Part shown: piece after piece, positions 16,010-24,798 of the stretch
How the letters are laid out: every line of letters starts with the position of its first letter
Numbering within the stretch: the first letter of the stretch is position 1
NCBI GenBank assembly: GCA_045636945.1
Contig: JAZTYO010000042.1
Coordinates: forward strand, 1 to 36,761
Origin: UMGS172 sp045636945
Lineage (GTDB): Bacteria; Bacillota; Clostridia; Oscillospirales; Acutalibacteraceae
Length of the DNA: 36,761 nucleotides
Direction of reading: 5' to 3'
The notes under the pieces: generated by a model
The model's database searches: none
Seen by the model: the letters and a program-made list of their open reading frames with translations, nothing else
What the model was told of the DNA's origin: nothing
Position numbers and translations under genes: made by a program

Positions 16010-17038
16010 TTACAGTTTATCTGCAATATCAAGAATAAGTCTTTCGGTTTTTTCCCAGCCCAAGCAAGGGTCGGTAATTGATTTACCGAAAATATGCTCA
16101 TCAATACCCTGTGCTCCGTCTTCGATATAGCTTTCAATCATCAAGCCTTTTACAAGACGTTTGATATCGGGGTTCTGATTGCGACTGTGAACGATATCCT
16201 TAGCAATACGCACCTGTTCAAGGTACTTTTTGCCTGAATTGTTATGGTTAGTGTCAACGATTACCGATGGGTTGGTTAGGTTAGACTTTTCATAAAGCTC
16301 CTCAACGCGAAGAAGGTCTTCATAATGGTAGTTGGAAACGTTTCTGCCGGCATAATCAACGTAACCGCGAAGAATTGCATGGGCATAAGGGTTTCCGTCG
16401 CTTGTTACTTCCCAACCGCGATAGAGGAACGTGTGGCTCGACTGTGCGGCAACAATAGAGTTCATCATAACACCAAGGTCACCACCGGTGGGGTTTTTCA
16501 TACCGACGGGGGCCTCAAGACCGCTTGCAGTAAGTCGGTGCTGCTGATTTTCGACCGAACGCGCACCGATTGCAACATACGAAAGCAGGTCGGAAAGGTA
16601 ACGGTAATTCTCAGGGTACAGCATCTCATCGGCGCAGGTGAAATTATAGTCACGAAGTGCAGACAAATGGAGGTCGCGAATAGCAACGATACCCTTGTAC
16701 ATATCGGGCTTGGCTTCGGGGTCGGGCTGATGAAGCATACCCTTGTAGCCCTGACCCGTAGTTCTCGGTTTGTTGGTGTATATACGAGGAATAATAATAA
16801 TTTTGTCGGAAACCTGTTCTTCAATTTTACGCAAACGGGAAATATATTCAAGCACAGGTTCACGATGGTCCGCAGAACAAGGACCGATAACAAGAATAAA
16901 CTTATCAAGACTACCGTCAAAAACAGCCTTAATGCTTTCATCACGCGATGCCTTTACCTGCTGCATACGCTCGGTCAGCGGATACTCTTTTTTCACCTCC
17001 TGCGGGATAGGAAGCTTTCTGTGGAAGTTCATACTCAT
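16010..17038 (-). CDS. aroF: 3-deoxy-7-phosphoheptulonate synthase (type I, AroF/G/H class)
   Basis: 342 aa, the length of E. coli AroF/AroG. Condenses phosphoenolpyruvate and erythrose 4-phosphate, the first step of the shikimate pathway. Signatures: GPCSADH (52-58, with the metal-binding cysteine), PRTTGQGYKG, MKNPTGGDLG, DTNHNNSGK and IESYIEDGAQ. This class is normally feedback-inhibited by a single aromatic amino acid. The Phe/Tyr-rich leader upstream fits control by those amino acids, though the sequence alone does not say which one binds the enzyme. The gene symbol is by class rather than by proven orthology. Confidence 0.93.
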   Translation of the reverse strand: MSMNFHRKLPIPQEVKKEYPLTERMQQVKASRDESIKAVFDGSLDKFILVIGPCSADHREPVLEYISRLRKIEEQVSDKIIIIPRIYTNKPRTTGQGYKGMLHQPDPEAKPDMYKGIVAIRDLHLSALRDYNFTCADEMLYPENYRYLSDLLSYVAIGARSVENQQHRLTASGLEAPVGMKNPTGGDLGVMMNSIVAAQSSHTFLYRGWEVTSDGNPYAHAILRGYVDYAGRNVSNYHYEDLLRVEELYEKSNLTNPSVIVDTNHNNSGKKYLEQVRIAKDIVHSRNQNPDIKRLVKGLMIESYIEDGAQGIDEHIFGKSITDPCLGWEKTERLILDIADKL

Positions 17039-17069
17039 GTGAATCTGCCTCTTTTCAAAATGATAAATT

Positions 17070-17123
17070 AAAAATAAAAAGTCCGCACTGTCTTAGCCTA
17101 AAAAAGCAAAGAAAATGCGAACT
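17070..17123 (-). terminator. Attenuator terminator of the aro operon
   Basis: On the minus strand, AGTTCGCA (17116-17123) pairs with TGCGGACT (17080-17087) in an 8-bp stem with one G-U pair, followed by TTTTTATTTTT. The stem lies between the leader ORF and aroF. The upstream ACGGACAG, which runs into the 5' arm, can alternatively pair with CTGCCCGT at the end of the leader ORF with one mismatch. That gives a plausible antiterminator. The 28-nt loop makes the terminator unusually open. Confidence 0.7.
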
Positions 17124-17148
17124 GTCCGTTCATATTGAAACCAAAACT

Positions 17149-17226
17149 TTATGCTTTGGAAATCACAGAAGACGGGCAGCCCTTTTCAAAGAAATAAAAG
17201 TAAAAATAAAACTTGTTATTCATCAT
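17149..17226 (-). CDS. Phe/Tyr-rich leader peptide of the aroF-pheA-tyrA operon
   Basis: A 25-codon ORF. It begins ATG-ATG 8 nt after AAAGGAGG, reads MMNNK followed by FYFYFYFF, then EKGCPSS and a short tail to TAA. Eight consecutive phenylalanine or tyrosine codons in 25, ahead of a terminator and a phenylalanine/tyrosine pathway operon, are the hallmark of ribosome-mediated attenuation. When charged tRNA-Phe or tRNA-Tyr is scarce, the ribosome stalls at these codons and a competing RNA fold should prevent termination. Confidence 0.9.
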   Translation of the reverse strand: MMNNKFYFYFYFFEKGCPSSVISKA

Positions 17227-17256
17227 TTTAACTGCCTCCTTTTGTGATTTTTCTGT

Positions 17257-17285
17257 AGTATACCACGCTAAAGCGATAAAGTCAA
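17257..17285 (-). promoter_or_regulatory. Sigma-A promoter of the aroF operon
   Basis: On the minus strand, TTGACT (17280-17285), a 17-nt spacer and TATACT (17257-17262). Transcription would begin about 20-25 nt before the leader ORF. Confidence 0.88.
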
Positions 17286-17371
17286 TAGCTTTTTTAAAAT
17301 TTTTATTATTCTTAAGAAATATAAACAAACCATTCTGAATTCAAATTGCTTGAGTTCCTTGTCAAACTTCA

Positions 17372-17539
17372 CTACGAAGCATCTTTTAGCATCTGTGCTT
17401 TTGACACTTTATCCTCAGTTTCCAACATATTCTCAATAAAAATTGCGTAGCCCTTGGTTGGGTCGTTGACAAGGACGTGGGTAATGGCGCCGATGAGCTT
17501 GCCGTTCTGGATGATCGGGCTGCCAGACACGAGTGTGTC
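17372..17539 (-). pseudogene. spoIVB: Detached 3' end of spoIVB (host copy)
   Basis: A 56-codon open tail with no start codon. It encodes DTLVSGSPIIQNGKL, then GAITHVLVNDPTKGYAIF, ENMLE and a TAG stop. It matches the C-terminus of SpoIVB, the S55 serine peptidase that signals from the forespore to activate SpoIVFB. The similarity begins exactly at SGSP, whose first serine is the catalytic one (GMSGSP in intact SpoIVB). Upstream sequence is unrelated. GC-rich codons like those of neighbouring host genes suggest it is the original chromosomal 3' end, displaced when an element integrated. Confidence 0.88.
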
Positions 17540-17541
17540 AA
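17523..17541. repeat. att-like direct repeat, left copy
   Basis: ccagacacgagtgtgtcaa, identical over 19 bp to 34215-34233 and in the same orientation. The part reading TGTCTGG on the minus strand belongs to spoIVB (codons of SGS). The remainder, TTGACACACTCG, is element sequence. Similarity, though not identity, continues about 35 nt to the right at both copies. Confidence 0.85.
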
Positions 17542-17958
17542 GTAGGATACAACACCTTTTTTTGAGGTATTTTTAGGCGTATTTTACCTTAAAATACTCA
17601 TTTTGGCCCTCAAATACGCACGATTTAACCTTTTCTAACGCATTTCGCCTTTTCACTGTAGAATTGGCGAGCCGCTATGTACTTATTTTTCGCGATTTTC
17701 GTTAAAAATAGAGGGTGTACAATTCTACACGATATTTTAGAATTTATAGAACAGTTTTATATCCCTTCGTAAAATAAAAACACAGAAAAAACGCAGAATA
17801 TAATCGCTTCTCAAAATGTTTTTTGTAAATTTTGATATCTGTGCTGCAACAATCAATTCCATATAATTTCTACTTGTCTGAACTCATTCTATCAAAAGCC
17901 AATTCACATTCACCGATATATGTAAGCGTATCAAACTAATTTTTATGTGGGGGATTGA
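17542..17958. other. Gene-free left end of the element
   Basis: About 415 nt without a gene. Near the repeat, GTATTTTA/TAAAATAC (around 17579-17600) can form a hairpin. A 10-bp inverted pair, TGTAGAATTG (17657-17666) and CAATTCTACA (17720-17729), brackets 53 nt. The rest is AT-rich with no feature I can name. It would be transcribed as the 3' tail of the defence operon unless a terminator lies here; I did not find a clear one. Confidence 0.5.
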
Positions 17959-19251
17959 TTAACTACCTGAATCATCCATACAAATAGTTTCGAAAAATTC
18001 AATCGCCTTGTTTAGCATTGTTGTAAAAGTTCCTTCATGATCCATCTTTGTAAATCGTTCTACAATCTCTTTTGTCCTTTCTTTTGTTAAAACAAAACGA
18101 TCATCCGTCTGAAGAATTCGTTGCATATTTCGATAAAAAACTTCTGATGGTATATATTCATCTCTGTGTATATAAATCTGCTCAAGAATATACACAGGTA
18201 TAACTCTATCTTCGTGCTCAAAATCAAGTAATTCAGTAATTGAAATTTTATGTTCTTGATAAGCTGGCAACTTTTTTGATATTTTCACTATACAGTTATG
18301 CAGATACTCTCGAGATAAATCTCGCTCTCCGAGTTTAGATAATCTAGATTTAATTTCTAAATAAAGCTCGGAAATTCCAACGTTAGGCGAAGTTGCGTTA
18401 ACATGAAAGTCTCCATAAACGCCAAACATTGTACCATTTTGTGTGCCATCGGCATGATAAAAATATGCTATTGGGCAGTGGGCTACGCTAGGATTTTCGC
18501 TGTGCTTGCCTACCATTACTTTGTATGCTATAACATTCCATAAACAGAAAATTACATAGACATTTCCATCTGAATCGTTATACTCAAAAAGCATATTACT
18601 GCCTGTGCGCGAAAAACGATCTGCAAGCATTGTCACATAAGCATCATTCACTACATTTACCAACGTATTAGATTGATCGGGATCTAGAATATAAGAAGTA
18701 ATCATATAATATTCATTTTCTTTATACTCTTCTATATCATTAATATAGCAATGCCATTCGTATGCAATTTTTGCAACTGTATGTAGCACAATTTCTGATA
18801 TGAACAGGTCTCTAATATCTGACTTTGAACTAATCGTAATATCCGCAAGCGGAAGATCAGTTATTTTATCTTCTGTTGCACCATTGATTTTCATCAGTTG
18901 CTCTTTGGGACCCACTAATACTGTGTGCCCATCATTATCCTTCATTCTAAAAAGCCTGTTAGCATCCATAATGGATTGATTATCCGATATACTAATGCTT
19001 TTTTGGGAAATATATTCGCCAATAGATAAATCTGCAGAAAACCGAACGGGATCGCCATCGCGTTCAGTTAGGCCTATCCTATTTCTAAAAACATCAAGTT
19101 GTCTTATCATAGCGCTCTCATAGTGATCATTTGTAAATGAATTATGTGTATGACACACAAAACTTTTCCTTAGTTTTGCACCGGTTAGCGCGGCAGGAAT
19201 AATGTCTGATACAGTTAAGTCCTCATCGTTATTGCAGTATATGCACCTCAT
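17959..19251 (-). CDS. HNH-like protein, last gene of the defence operon
   Basis: 430 aa. The N-terminus resembles an HNH_5-type zinc-bound nuclease module: C3-x2-C6, then SDIIPAAL (15-22), then C33-x2-H36-N37. The position usually occupied by the first catalytic histidine (HIIP) is aspartate here (D16-I-I-P), so nuclease activity is uncertain. The remaining 380 residues match nothing I recognise. A strong AGGAGA site precedes the ATG, and the gene follows the helicase gene by 27 nt. Its place in the operon suggests an effector or accessory to the OLD/UvrD pair, as HNH proteins are in Septu systems. It could also be an independent restriction-like protein. Confidence 0.72.
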   Translation of the reverse strand: MRCIYCNNDEDLTVSDIIPAALTGAKLRKSFVCHTHNSFTNDHYESAMIRQLDVFRNRIGLTERDGDPVRFSADLSIGEYISQKSISISDNQSIMDANRLFRMKDNDGHTVLVGPKEQLMKINGATEDKITDLPLADITISSKSDIRDLFISEIVLHTVAKIAYEWHCYINDIEEYKENEYYMITSYILDPDQSNTLVNVVNDAYVTMLADRFSRTGSNMLFEYNDSDGNVYVIFCLWNVIAYKVMVGKHSENPSVAHCPIAYFYHADGTQNGTMFGVYGDFHVNATSPNVGISELYLEIKSRLSKLGERDLSREYLHNCIVKISKKLPAYQEHKISITELLDFEHEDRVIPVYILEQIYIHRDEYIPSEVFYRNMQRILQTDDRFVLTKERTKEIVERFTKMDHEGTFTTMLNKAIEFFETICMDDSGS

Positions 19252-19278
19252 ATACGTCTCCTTTTCTTGATAATAAGC

Positions 19279-21141
19279 TTAATCTAACATTTCGATTTCA
19301 CATTCCGAAAACCATCCGTTAGCTAAAGCCGTTGATTGAACCAAGGATGGATTTTCCGAATATGCTACAACAGCCAAACTATCCATCGCTCGTGTACAAG
19401 CAACATAAAACAATCTTGCTGTTCGTTGAATACTGGTATCTTTACCTTCTTTTTCATTTTTCAAGTCGGTTTGCGTTTTTTCTTTAGCCCCAAATAGTTT
19501 TTCGTAACTAAACAAAAACCCTCGAGCCTCAGAATCATCTAAAACTACCATTACCCGAGGATACTCTAATCCTTTCACTCCTTGATGGGTAGCAAAACGA
19601 CTTTTATCGGAAACATATGCGGCATAACGTTCCATTTCGTCAAACGGAACATTTAATGCTACTTTTAATGCTATAACTTTAGGATCGTCTCCAATATAGT
19701 TACTATCAATTATTTCTTCCATACGTTCACTGATATCATAAAGTCCAGATTCTTTGATATTTCTTAAAACATCAATACAGGAGGGAATTTTACCATCGTC
19801 CCAAAGAGCAAATAGTGATTGTGTGGCGGATTCAGCCTGCTCCAACTTTTCTTGCTGCTTATCCAGTTGCAACTTCAATATCTTTTTATTTAACAAAGGA
19901 GAACTTTGCCGAACAATTTTTGCAATTTCGAAAGTATTGCCGGCTTGATGTGCCTTAACAAGCGGAGATATTGTGTTGGCAAGAAAAGATATTTCTGATA
20001 TTTCACCTTTTATCAAAGCGTTTTCAAATTCTTTTGATTCATGCAATGGAGTATATAAATTGCTAATAGAGAATCGGCTTGCAGCCATATGATGTTCCAA
20101 AATTAAACATTCATATCCTGTGTCCGTTTGCCACTCAATATCGCCAGTTATTTCAGACATTTTTTCTGCAACATGTCTTTCGGTCTGTTCCTTGTTGTTC
20201 AATGCGCTCGCAATGAACAAACGCACAAACCCCTTTTTCGCATCACTTCTTGGGCGTTGCTCTTTGCCATCTGATAATTTTCGAACTGCATTGGCTAACT
20301 CAACAATTCTCACAGCGCTACGATGGTTCATGACTTTCTGCGGAAAAGCCCATTCTTTTGGGACTGACCTATCCAACTGTTCTTTGCCATCCATATAAAC
20401 TTTTTGCATGGTATCGCCAAACATTCCAATAGCCCAATTTTTGTGATTTTCGTAAACGCAAAGAAGGGCATCAACAAGCTCTTTCTTTGTATCCTGACTC
20501 TCATCAATTAACATGATGGGGAATTTGCTTATTAGAATTCGTTGCATGGTTTCTTTTGTTGCTATAAATTCAGAACCGATTTTAATTACTTCATCGTGAC
20601 TCAATGAATCAAAGCCTAAATTTTCACCATTAGGGTTGTATGAAAACCGTTTTACTGTTTTTATTCTTTCTAAACGTCGCTGCTTGCTTTCAATTTTTTT
20701 CGCCCTGTTAACTGCTGCGGAACCTCCTCTACCAGTCTGTTGTTTGTACTGCAATTCATCGATTTCTGTAGCAATAGATCCTTCTATCCATATCTTTATA
20801 TCCTGTTGGAAGTTCTTAATCATTTCCCATAGAAAGCTATGGATTGTAGATACCATAAAGATGGGTTTATATTGCAGACGTCTACCGATTTCATCACAAG
20901 CGGCATTTGTATATGTAATAACCGCAATTTGCTTTCCACATTCGGCCAAACAATGCCCTTTTTCTTTGTCAAGATATTCAAGTGTGTTAATCAAACTTCG
21001 AGTTTTACCGGAACCAGCACCGGCAAACATAAAAAAACTTTTAGGAGGATTAACACTAAGACATTCTTTAATCTCAACATCCACGTGGTCGTCAACGTGA
21101 TCGTCTAACATAGTTGTTCCCCAACTAGATAATTGCTCCAT
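19279..21141 (-). CDS. UvrD-like superfamily 1 helicase, GajB-like
   Basis: About 620 aa from the ATG at 21141, which overlaps the OLD gene's stop by one base (TAATG) and has GGAGGG 5 nt upstream. SF1 motifs: Walker A AGAGSGKT (about 40-47), VITYTNAACDEI (motif Ia), IDESQDT (motif II, about 212-218), THQGVKGLEYP (motif V, about 518-528) and FYVACTRAMDSL (motif VI, about 578-589). UvrD-like helicases directly coupled to OLD nucleases define class 2 OLD systems, including Gabija, where GajB senses DNA termini and nucleotide depletion. This protein is longer than typical GajB (about 500 aa). Confidence 0.88.
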   Translation of the reverse strand: MEQLSSWGTTMLDDHVDDHVDVEIKECLSVNPPKSFFMFAGAGSGKTRSLINTLEYLDKEKGHCLAECGKQIAVITYTNAACDEIGRRLQYKPIFMVSTIHSFLWEMIKNFQQDIKIWIEGSIATEIDELQYKQQTGRGGSAAVNRAKKIESKQRRLERIKTVKRFSYNPNGENLGFDSLSHDEVIKIGSEFIATKETMQRILISKFPIMLIDESQDTKKELVDALLCVYENHKNWAIGMFGDTMQKVYMDGKEQLDRSVPKEWAFPQKVMNHRSAVRIVELANAVRKLSDGKEQRPRSDAKKGFVRLFIASALNNKEQTERHVAEKMSEITGDIEWQTDTGYECLILEHHMAASRFSISNLYTPLHESKEFENALIKGEISEISFLANTISPLVKAHQAGNTFEIAKIVRQSSPLLNKKILKLQLDKQQEKLEQAESATQSLFALWDDGKIPSCIDVLRNIKESGLYDISERMEEIIDSNYIGDDPKVIALKVALNVPFDEMERYAAYVSDKSRFATHQGVKGLEYPRVMVVLDDSEARGFLFSYEKLFGAKEKTQTDLKNEKEGKDTSIQRTARLFYVACTRAMDSLAVVAYSENPSLVQSTALANGWFSECEIEMLD

Positions 21142-23324
21142 TAGTTTCCCTCCGTACACAAAACATTTTCTAGCCACATCAGCCCTTCTTCTATATACTG
21201 AGGGACCACAATTTCTTTTGGATCAATTAAATAAATCAAGTCTAAAGCAAACTCAGCTTTAACATTTGATTTTTTCAATTCCTCGAAGATCGCGGTTTTA
21301 ATGGTTTCGAATGTCTCTTTTTTATTGGTTTTTTCAACTAGAACTTTGATGAGATTTCCTGCATCAGCAGTATCCACGCCATCAAATATGTTCATATTTG
21401 AATAAATCAAACTATCTTCGAATGTTCGAGACAAAGCCTCAATGGTTTTACCACTATAATTGATATTAATTGGAAGCTGATATGCTATGCGGATTGGATA
21501 TTGGCAAACACCCTTCATTTGAATTATTTTTTCACTTTCCGGTAAATCTAAAAGCTCATCAAAAGCGTTTTTCTTAACAAGCCACCCTGTAATAGCATAA
21601 TTGCCGCTAATTAAACCTACGCCTCTGTTGGGTTCTGCCTTCTTATGATGACCGGATGGCTCAGCAGAATCTAAATCTGCAATAACCAATGTAGGAATGG
21701 ATAACTTATTAATCAGGGGAGCCAATCGGTGTGAATGCTTTCCGTTTATCTGTAGAATAGTAAGATAACGTTGGTTTAATTTAGGGTACTTATTTCTTAT
21801 AAAATGAGGTACCAGCATATTTTCTGCGGATCCTTCCACAAATATTGCGCCATCGGCAAAGAACAAATCACAGTGCGTAGTTTGCAAATATCTAGTTACA
21901 AACCTTTCCGTTTCCTTATCTTCTCCGAAAGAATCAGACAAATTTACAACTTTTGAAGTTGCAACCTTACATTCACTTCCTTTGGATAACCGTTTGAAGT
22001 AGCGAAGGTTCGCAAACTTTTCTTCTCGAGCGATGTGACTAGAATGGGTACTGATGACCAACTGCGTTGAAAACAGATTATCGGCACCTAACTTTTCATG
22101 GTTTCGGAGAATGCTGTATGCCTTACGAATAAACACCTGCTGCACTTGTACATGTAAATGTGCTTCGGGTTCCTCAACAAGCACTAACTGCAAAGGCTCT
22201 ATCGTATCATCTGTTGACATTGCTTTTCCTTTACGCATCCAACCATCACGGAAAGTTATTAGATCGAACACAAGCGAAATCAAATTTTGGTAACCTAATC
22301 CGTTATATTTTTCTGGGAGCATAAAGCCTTCTTCTTTTGCGCCAAGAGAATACTGTACTGCCGAATCATGCTTTAACATCTCTGTTGTAGTAACTTTGCT
22401 TGAAATTGTAATTTGCGGATTTGATACTCCGGGGTATCCTAATTCCTCGAGTTCTTTAATTGCAGGTTCGAATTTTGTTTCAAGATTTTGGTCAAAAACT
22501 TCTTGTGCTTGCTTTGTTGCCACAAGAATACCGAGATCCTCAGCCGAAGGCGTTTTTTCTGGATCAAGGTATTTGTCATAATACCCCCTTATCTGCGACG
22601 AAAGACTTGTCCGTTCAACTTCGGAATGTTCCTTTTTGTCTGTATCTGAGAACCCGCGTTGTGCACTTATCATGTTTATACGGATAATTCCTTTTAAAGG
22701 ATTGTCTGAAAGACATTCCATTTCAAATACAGTTTCTTGAGGCACTTCTTCAGTTGCGAGTTTGGGATCCAAAATGTACGATTTAATGGTGAAGTATGTT
22801 AATAGTTTTCTTTCAAGAAAATCACATAAGCTTTTTGGGAATAATTCAATTTTATCCTTACTGGTATTCTTTTTCTCCGTATCACGTGCAGCAAAAAAAG
22901 CTTCACGATACTCAGCAAACAATGTTTCTATCTTTTGTGGTTGAAATAATAAGCGAACACCAAGCAGCCCACCGCGCCAATTTAACGTGGGGATAATACC
23001 AACGACATGGTGAATATCCTGCGAACCAACATCAAGCCACACATCCATAGATGGAAGCAAATTCGACCAATACATAATGGTTTCGGGTTTTTCGCAATCG
23101 GGAACTTCCCATTGTGTTCCAATGTTATTTATAAGTTCCCGATTCGAAATTGTAAAATCATTAAACACAAATGGACGTCCTGCCAAAAATTTTCCAAGCG
23201 CGTCCATAGCAGATGTCTTTCCGCTATTATTGGCACCAACAAACAAAGTTGTGTCCTTGCTAAATTCTATTTTACAACGATACAACTTTTTAAAATTTTG
23301 AATATAAATGGATGATACTTTCAT
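21141..23324 (-). CDS. OLD-family ATPase/TOPRIM endonuclease, GajA-like
   Basis: 727 aa. The N-terminal ABC-type ATPase has Walker A GANNSGKT (30-37), Walker B LVLVEEPEAHLH (about 380-391) and an H-loop STHSSHIA (about 425-432). The C-terminal TOPRIM domain shows FVEGSAENML (about 495-504) and VIADLDSAE with the metal-binding D550-x-D552. OLD nucleases nick or cut DNA. With the adjacent UvrD helicase gene this resembles Gabija anti-phage defence, in which ATP depletion releases GajA. The protein is about 150 aa longer than typical GajA, so it may be a divergent class 2 OLD subtype. It follows the toxin gene by 27 nt. Confidence 0.9.
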   Translation of the reverse strand: MKVSSIYIQNFKKLYRCKIEFSKDTTLFVGANNSGKTSAMDALGKFLAGRPFVFNDFTISNRELINNIGTQWEVPDCEKPETIMYWSNLLPSMDVWLDVGSQDIHHVVGIIPTLNWRGGLLGVRLLFQPQKIETLFAEYREAFFAARDTEKKNTSKDKIELFPKSLCDFLERKLLTYFTIKSYILDPKLATEEVPQETVFEMECLSDNPLKGIIRINMISAQRGFSDTDKKEHSEVERTSLSSQIRGYYDKYLDPEKTPSAEDLGILVATKQAQEVFDQNLETKFEPAIKELEELGYPGVSNPQITISSKVTTTEMLKHDSAVQYSLGAKEEGFMLPEKYNGLGYQNLISLVFDLITFRDGWMRKGKAMSTDDTIEPLQLVLVEEPEAHLHVQVQQVFIRKAYSILRNHEKLGADNLFSTQLVISTHSSHIAREEKFANLRYFKRLSKGSECKVATSKVVNLSDSFGEDKETERFVTRYLQTTHCDLFFADGAIFVEGSAENMLVPHFIRNKYPKLNQRYLTILQINGKHSHRLAPLINKLSIPTLVIADLDSAEPSGHHKKAEPNRGVGLISGNYAITGWLVKKNAFDELLDLPESEKIIQMKGVCQYPIRIAYQLPININYSGKTIEALSRTFEDSLIYSNMNIFDGVDTADAGNLIKVLVEKTNKKETFETIKTAIFEELKKSNVKAEFALDLIYLIDPKEIVVPQYIEEGLMWLENVLCTEGN

Positions 23325-23351
23325 ATAATCTCTCCCTACACGCTATATTTT

Positions 23352-24185
23352 TTAGTTTGCTAGTACCAGTATATTTTTTAACTGTCTAATTATATCCTCG
23401 AATTCAATCGCCTCAGCATACGTAAACTGTTTACGATATTTTTCCCACATAGATTTAAGTTCGGCACTATCAGCGATGTTTTTAATAATACCGTTAATAT
23501 CAGAAATCTTGTCGGTTGTACCGCGATGTTCCGCTGTTGCTTTCAAGGCCTCTTTAAATACTTCTTTATCATATTTTTGCGTAGTAGCTAAAATATACGT
23601 GTCGTAAAAATCTCTTGGGCGAGTATTAAATACACCACGGCGAAGTATCGTTTCAACCTTTTCTGCCAAAACGGTTTCTATGTTATATGCCCAAAGTTCA
23701 TAAGATTTCTCATCATCAAATATCTCAGCGAATTCATACTTAATTGCATAAGGCGTAATCGCATCACCAGTAGATACGTCAATGCTAAGCGGTGTTAACA
23801 ATGTATCAAATTTTGCCGTTAGCATTACTCTATAGCCACCGTAAATATCATCTTCACGAATTGGTGAAATGGAACCAATTTCAAAGGCAATATCATCATC
23901 CATATTGATACTACAAATTTGTTCTAAAGCAGCACGAATCGCCTCCGGTGTTAATGGCAGATTTTTTAACGTAGTATCAAGATCCATTGTTGCTCTATTA
24001 TCAAGTCCAACAATAGCAGCTACCAGCATACCGCCTTTAAGAACAAACTTTTCTTTATACTCTGAACAAGAGAGCCTTATAAGCAATCTCTCAAACATAT
24101 AATTTTGTAAAATAACCTGTGCCGGTATATTTTTCTGCTTTGCTATATTTCTAATCCTAGCCTTAAGACTCATTGCTTTACTCAT
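23352..24185 (-). CDS. AbiEii/AbiGii family nucleotidyltransferase toxin
   Basis: 277 aa. The nucleotidyltransferase signature is present: FVLKGGMLV (about 47-55) then RATMDLDTTL with D68-x-D70. The later AEKVETILRRG...RPRDFYDTY segment matches the family's third and fourth conserved motifs. AbiEii-type toxins (such as MenT) add nucleotides to tRNA acceptor ends or otherwise block growth, giving abortive infection. The start overlaps the AbiEi stop by 4 nt (ATGA), the standard antitoxin-toxin order. Confidence 0.93.
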   Translation of the reverse strand: MSKAMSLKARIRNIAKQKNIPAQVILQNYMFERLLIRLSCSEYKEKFVLKGGMLVAAIVGLDNRATMDLDTTLKNLPLTPEAIRAALEQICSINMDDDIAFEIGSISPIREDDIYGGYRVMLTAKFDTLLTPLSIDVSTGDAITPYAIKYEFAEIFDDEKSYELWAYNIETVLAEKVETILRRGVFNTRPRDFYDTYILATTQKYDKEVFKEALKATAEHRGTTDKISDINGIIKNIADSAELKSMWEKYRKQFTYAEAIEFEDIIRQLKNILVLAN

Positions 24186-24775
24186 ATAAGAACCTCCAAA
24201 TATCTGCGCAAAACATTAGCAACTCGAAGCTTTTTTGCGTATGTGTTTAATTTATTAAGATCTTTTTTAGAACTTGCTGCGTACAATTTAAGCGCTGCTA
24301 AAAAGGTCTCTGTACCTATTTTATTTCTACTTCGAATTACGTCACATATAGTGCGTTCTAAATCATAGCAAGCTACCGCGTTACCCGACGGTGTCATCAT
24401 AGTCGTTTTGCCGAGTTCAAACAGTTCTTGCTTTATATAGTAAACCTTACATTCCGATTTAATTACAGCCGACGGAACACAACCCGATGGCGCCGTAACC
24501 GTATGCTCAAACGGTGTGCGATCAGAAATACCATGCAAAAACAATGCTGTTTCATGAGAAAAAACAATTTGATTAGAGCGCATAGATATAGACAGCATTT
24601 CGTCTTGTATATCATCACTCAATACATACTGTCCTTTTACTATCCTATGGATTTTTTCTTCCTTACAAAGTTTCGAAAGCATAGCACGCGAAATACCGCT
24701 TTGCTCTGCAACTCTTGTTTCAATGATTCCACCATTGTTTTTTGCAATACGTTCAAGTTCTATCATAAAATCCAT
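24182..24775 (-). CDS. AbiEi family antitoxin / transcriptional regulator
   Basis: About 197 aa. The start is the ATG at 24775 with GAGGTGAT upstream; a longer frame from 24796 overlaps that site. An N-terminal winged helix (IAKNNGGIIETRVAEQSGISRAMLSKLCKEEKIHRI) binds DNA. The C-terminal domain (SHETALFLHGISDRTPFEHTVTAPSG) is the conserved AbiEi antitoxin region. Type IV antitoxins of this family counteract the toxin without binding it tightly, and repress their own promoter through inverted repeats, which are visible upstream. Confidence 0.93.
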   Translation of the reverse strand: MDFMIELERIAKNNGGIIETRVAEQSGISRAMLSKLCKEEKIHRIVKGQYVLSDDIQDEMLSISMRSNQIVFSHETALFLHGISDRTPFEHTVTAPSGCVPSAVIKSECKVYYIKQELFELGKTTMMTPSGNAVACYDLERTICDVIRSRNKIGTETFLAALKLYAASSKKDLNKLNTYAKKLRVANVLRRYLEVLI

Positions 24776-24798
24776 TTCTATCACCTCGCAAAACATTC

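Noticed and set aside
16325..17071. 248-codon open frame on the plus strand
   Set aside because: Antisense to aroF, which has all catalytic motifs; the frame shows no recognisable protein features.
17039..17285. T-box riboswitch before aroF
   Set aside because: I found no T-box consensus or specifier loop; the Phe/Tyr leader ORF and terminator explain the region better.
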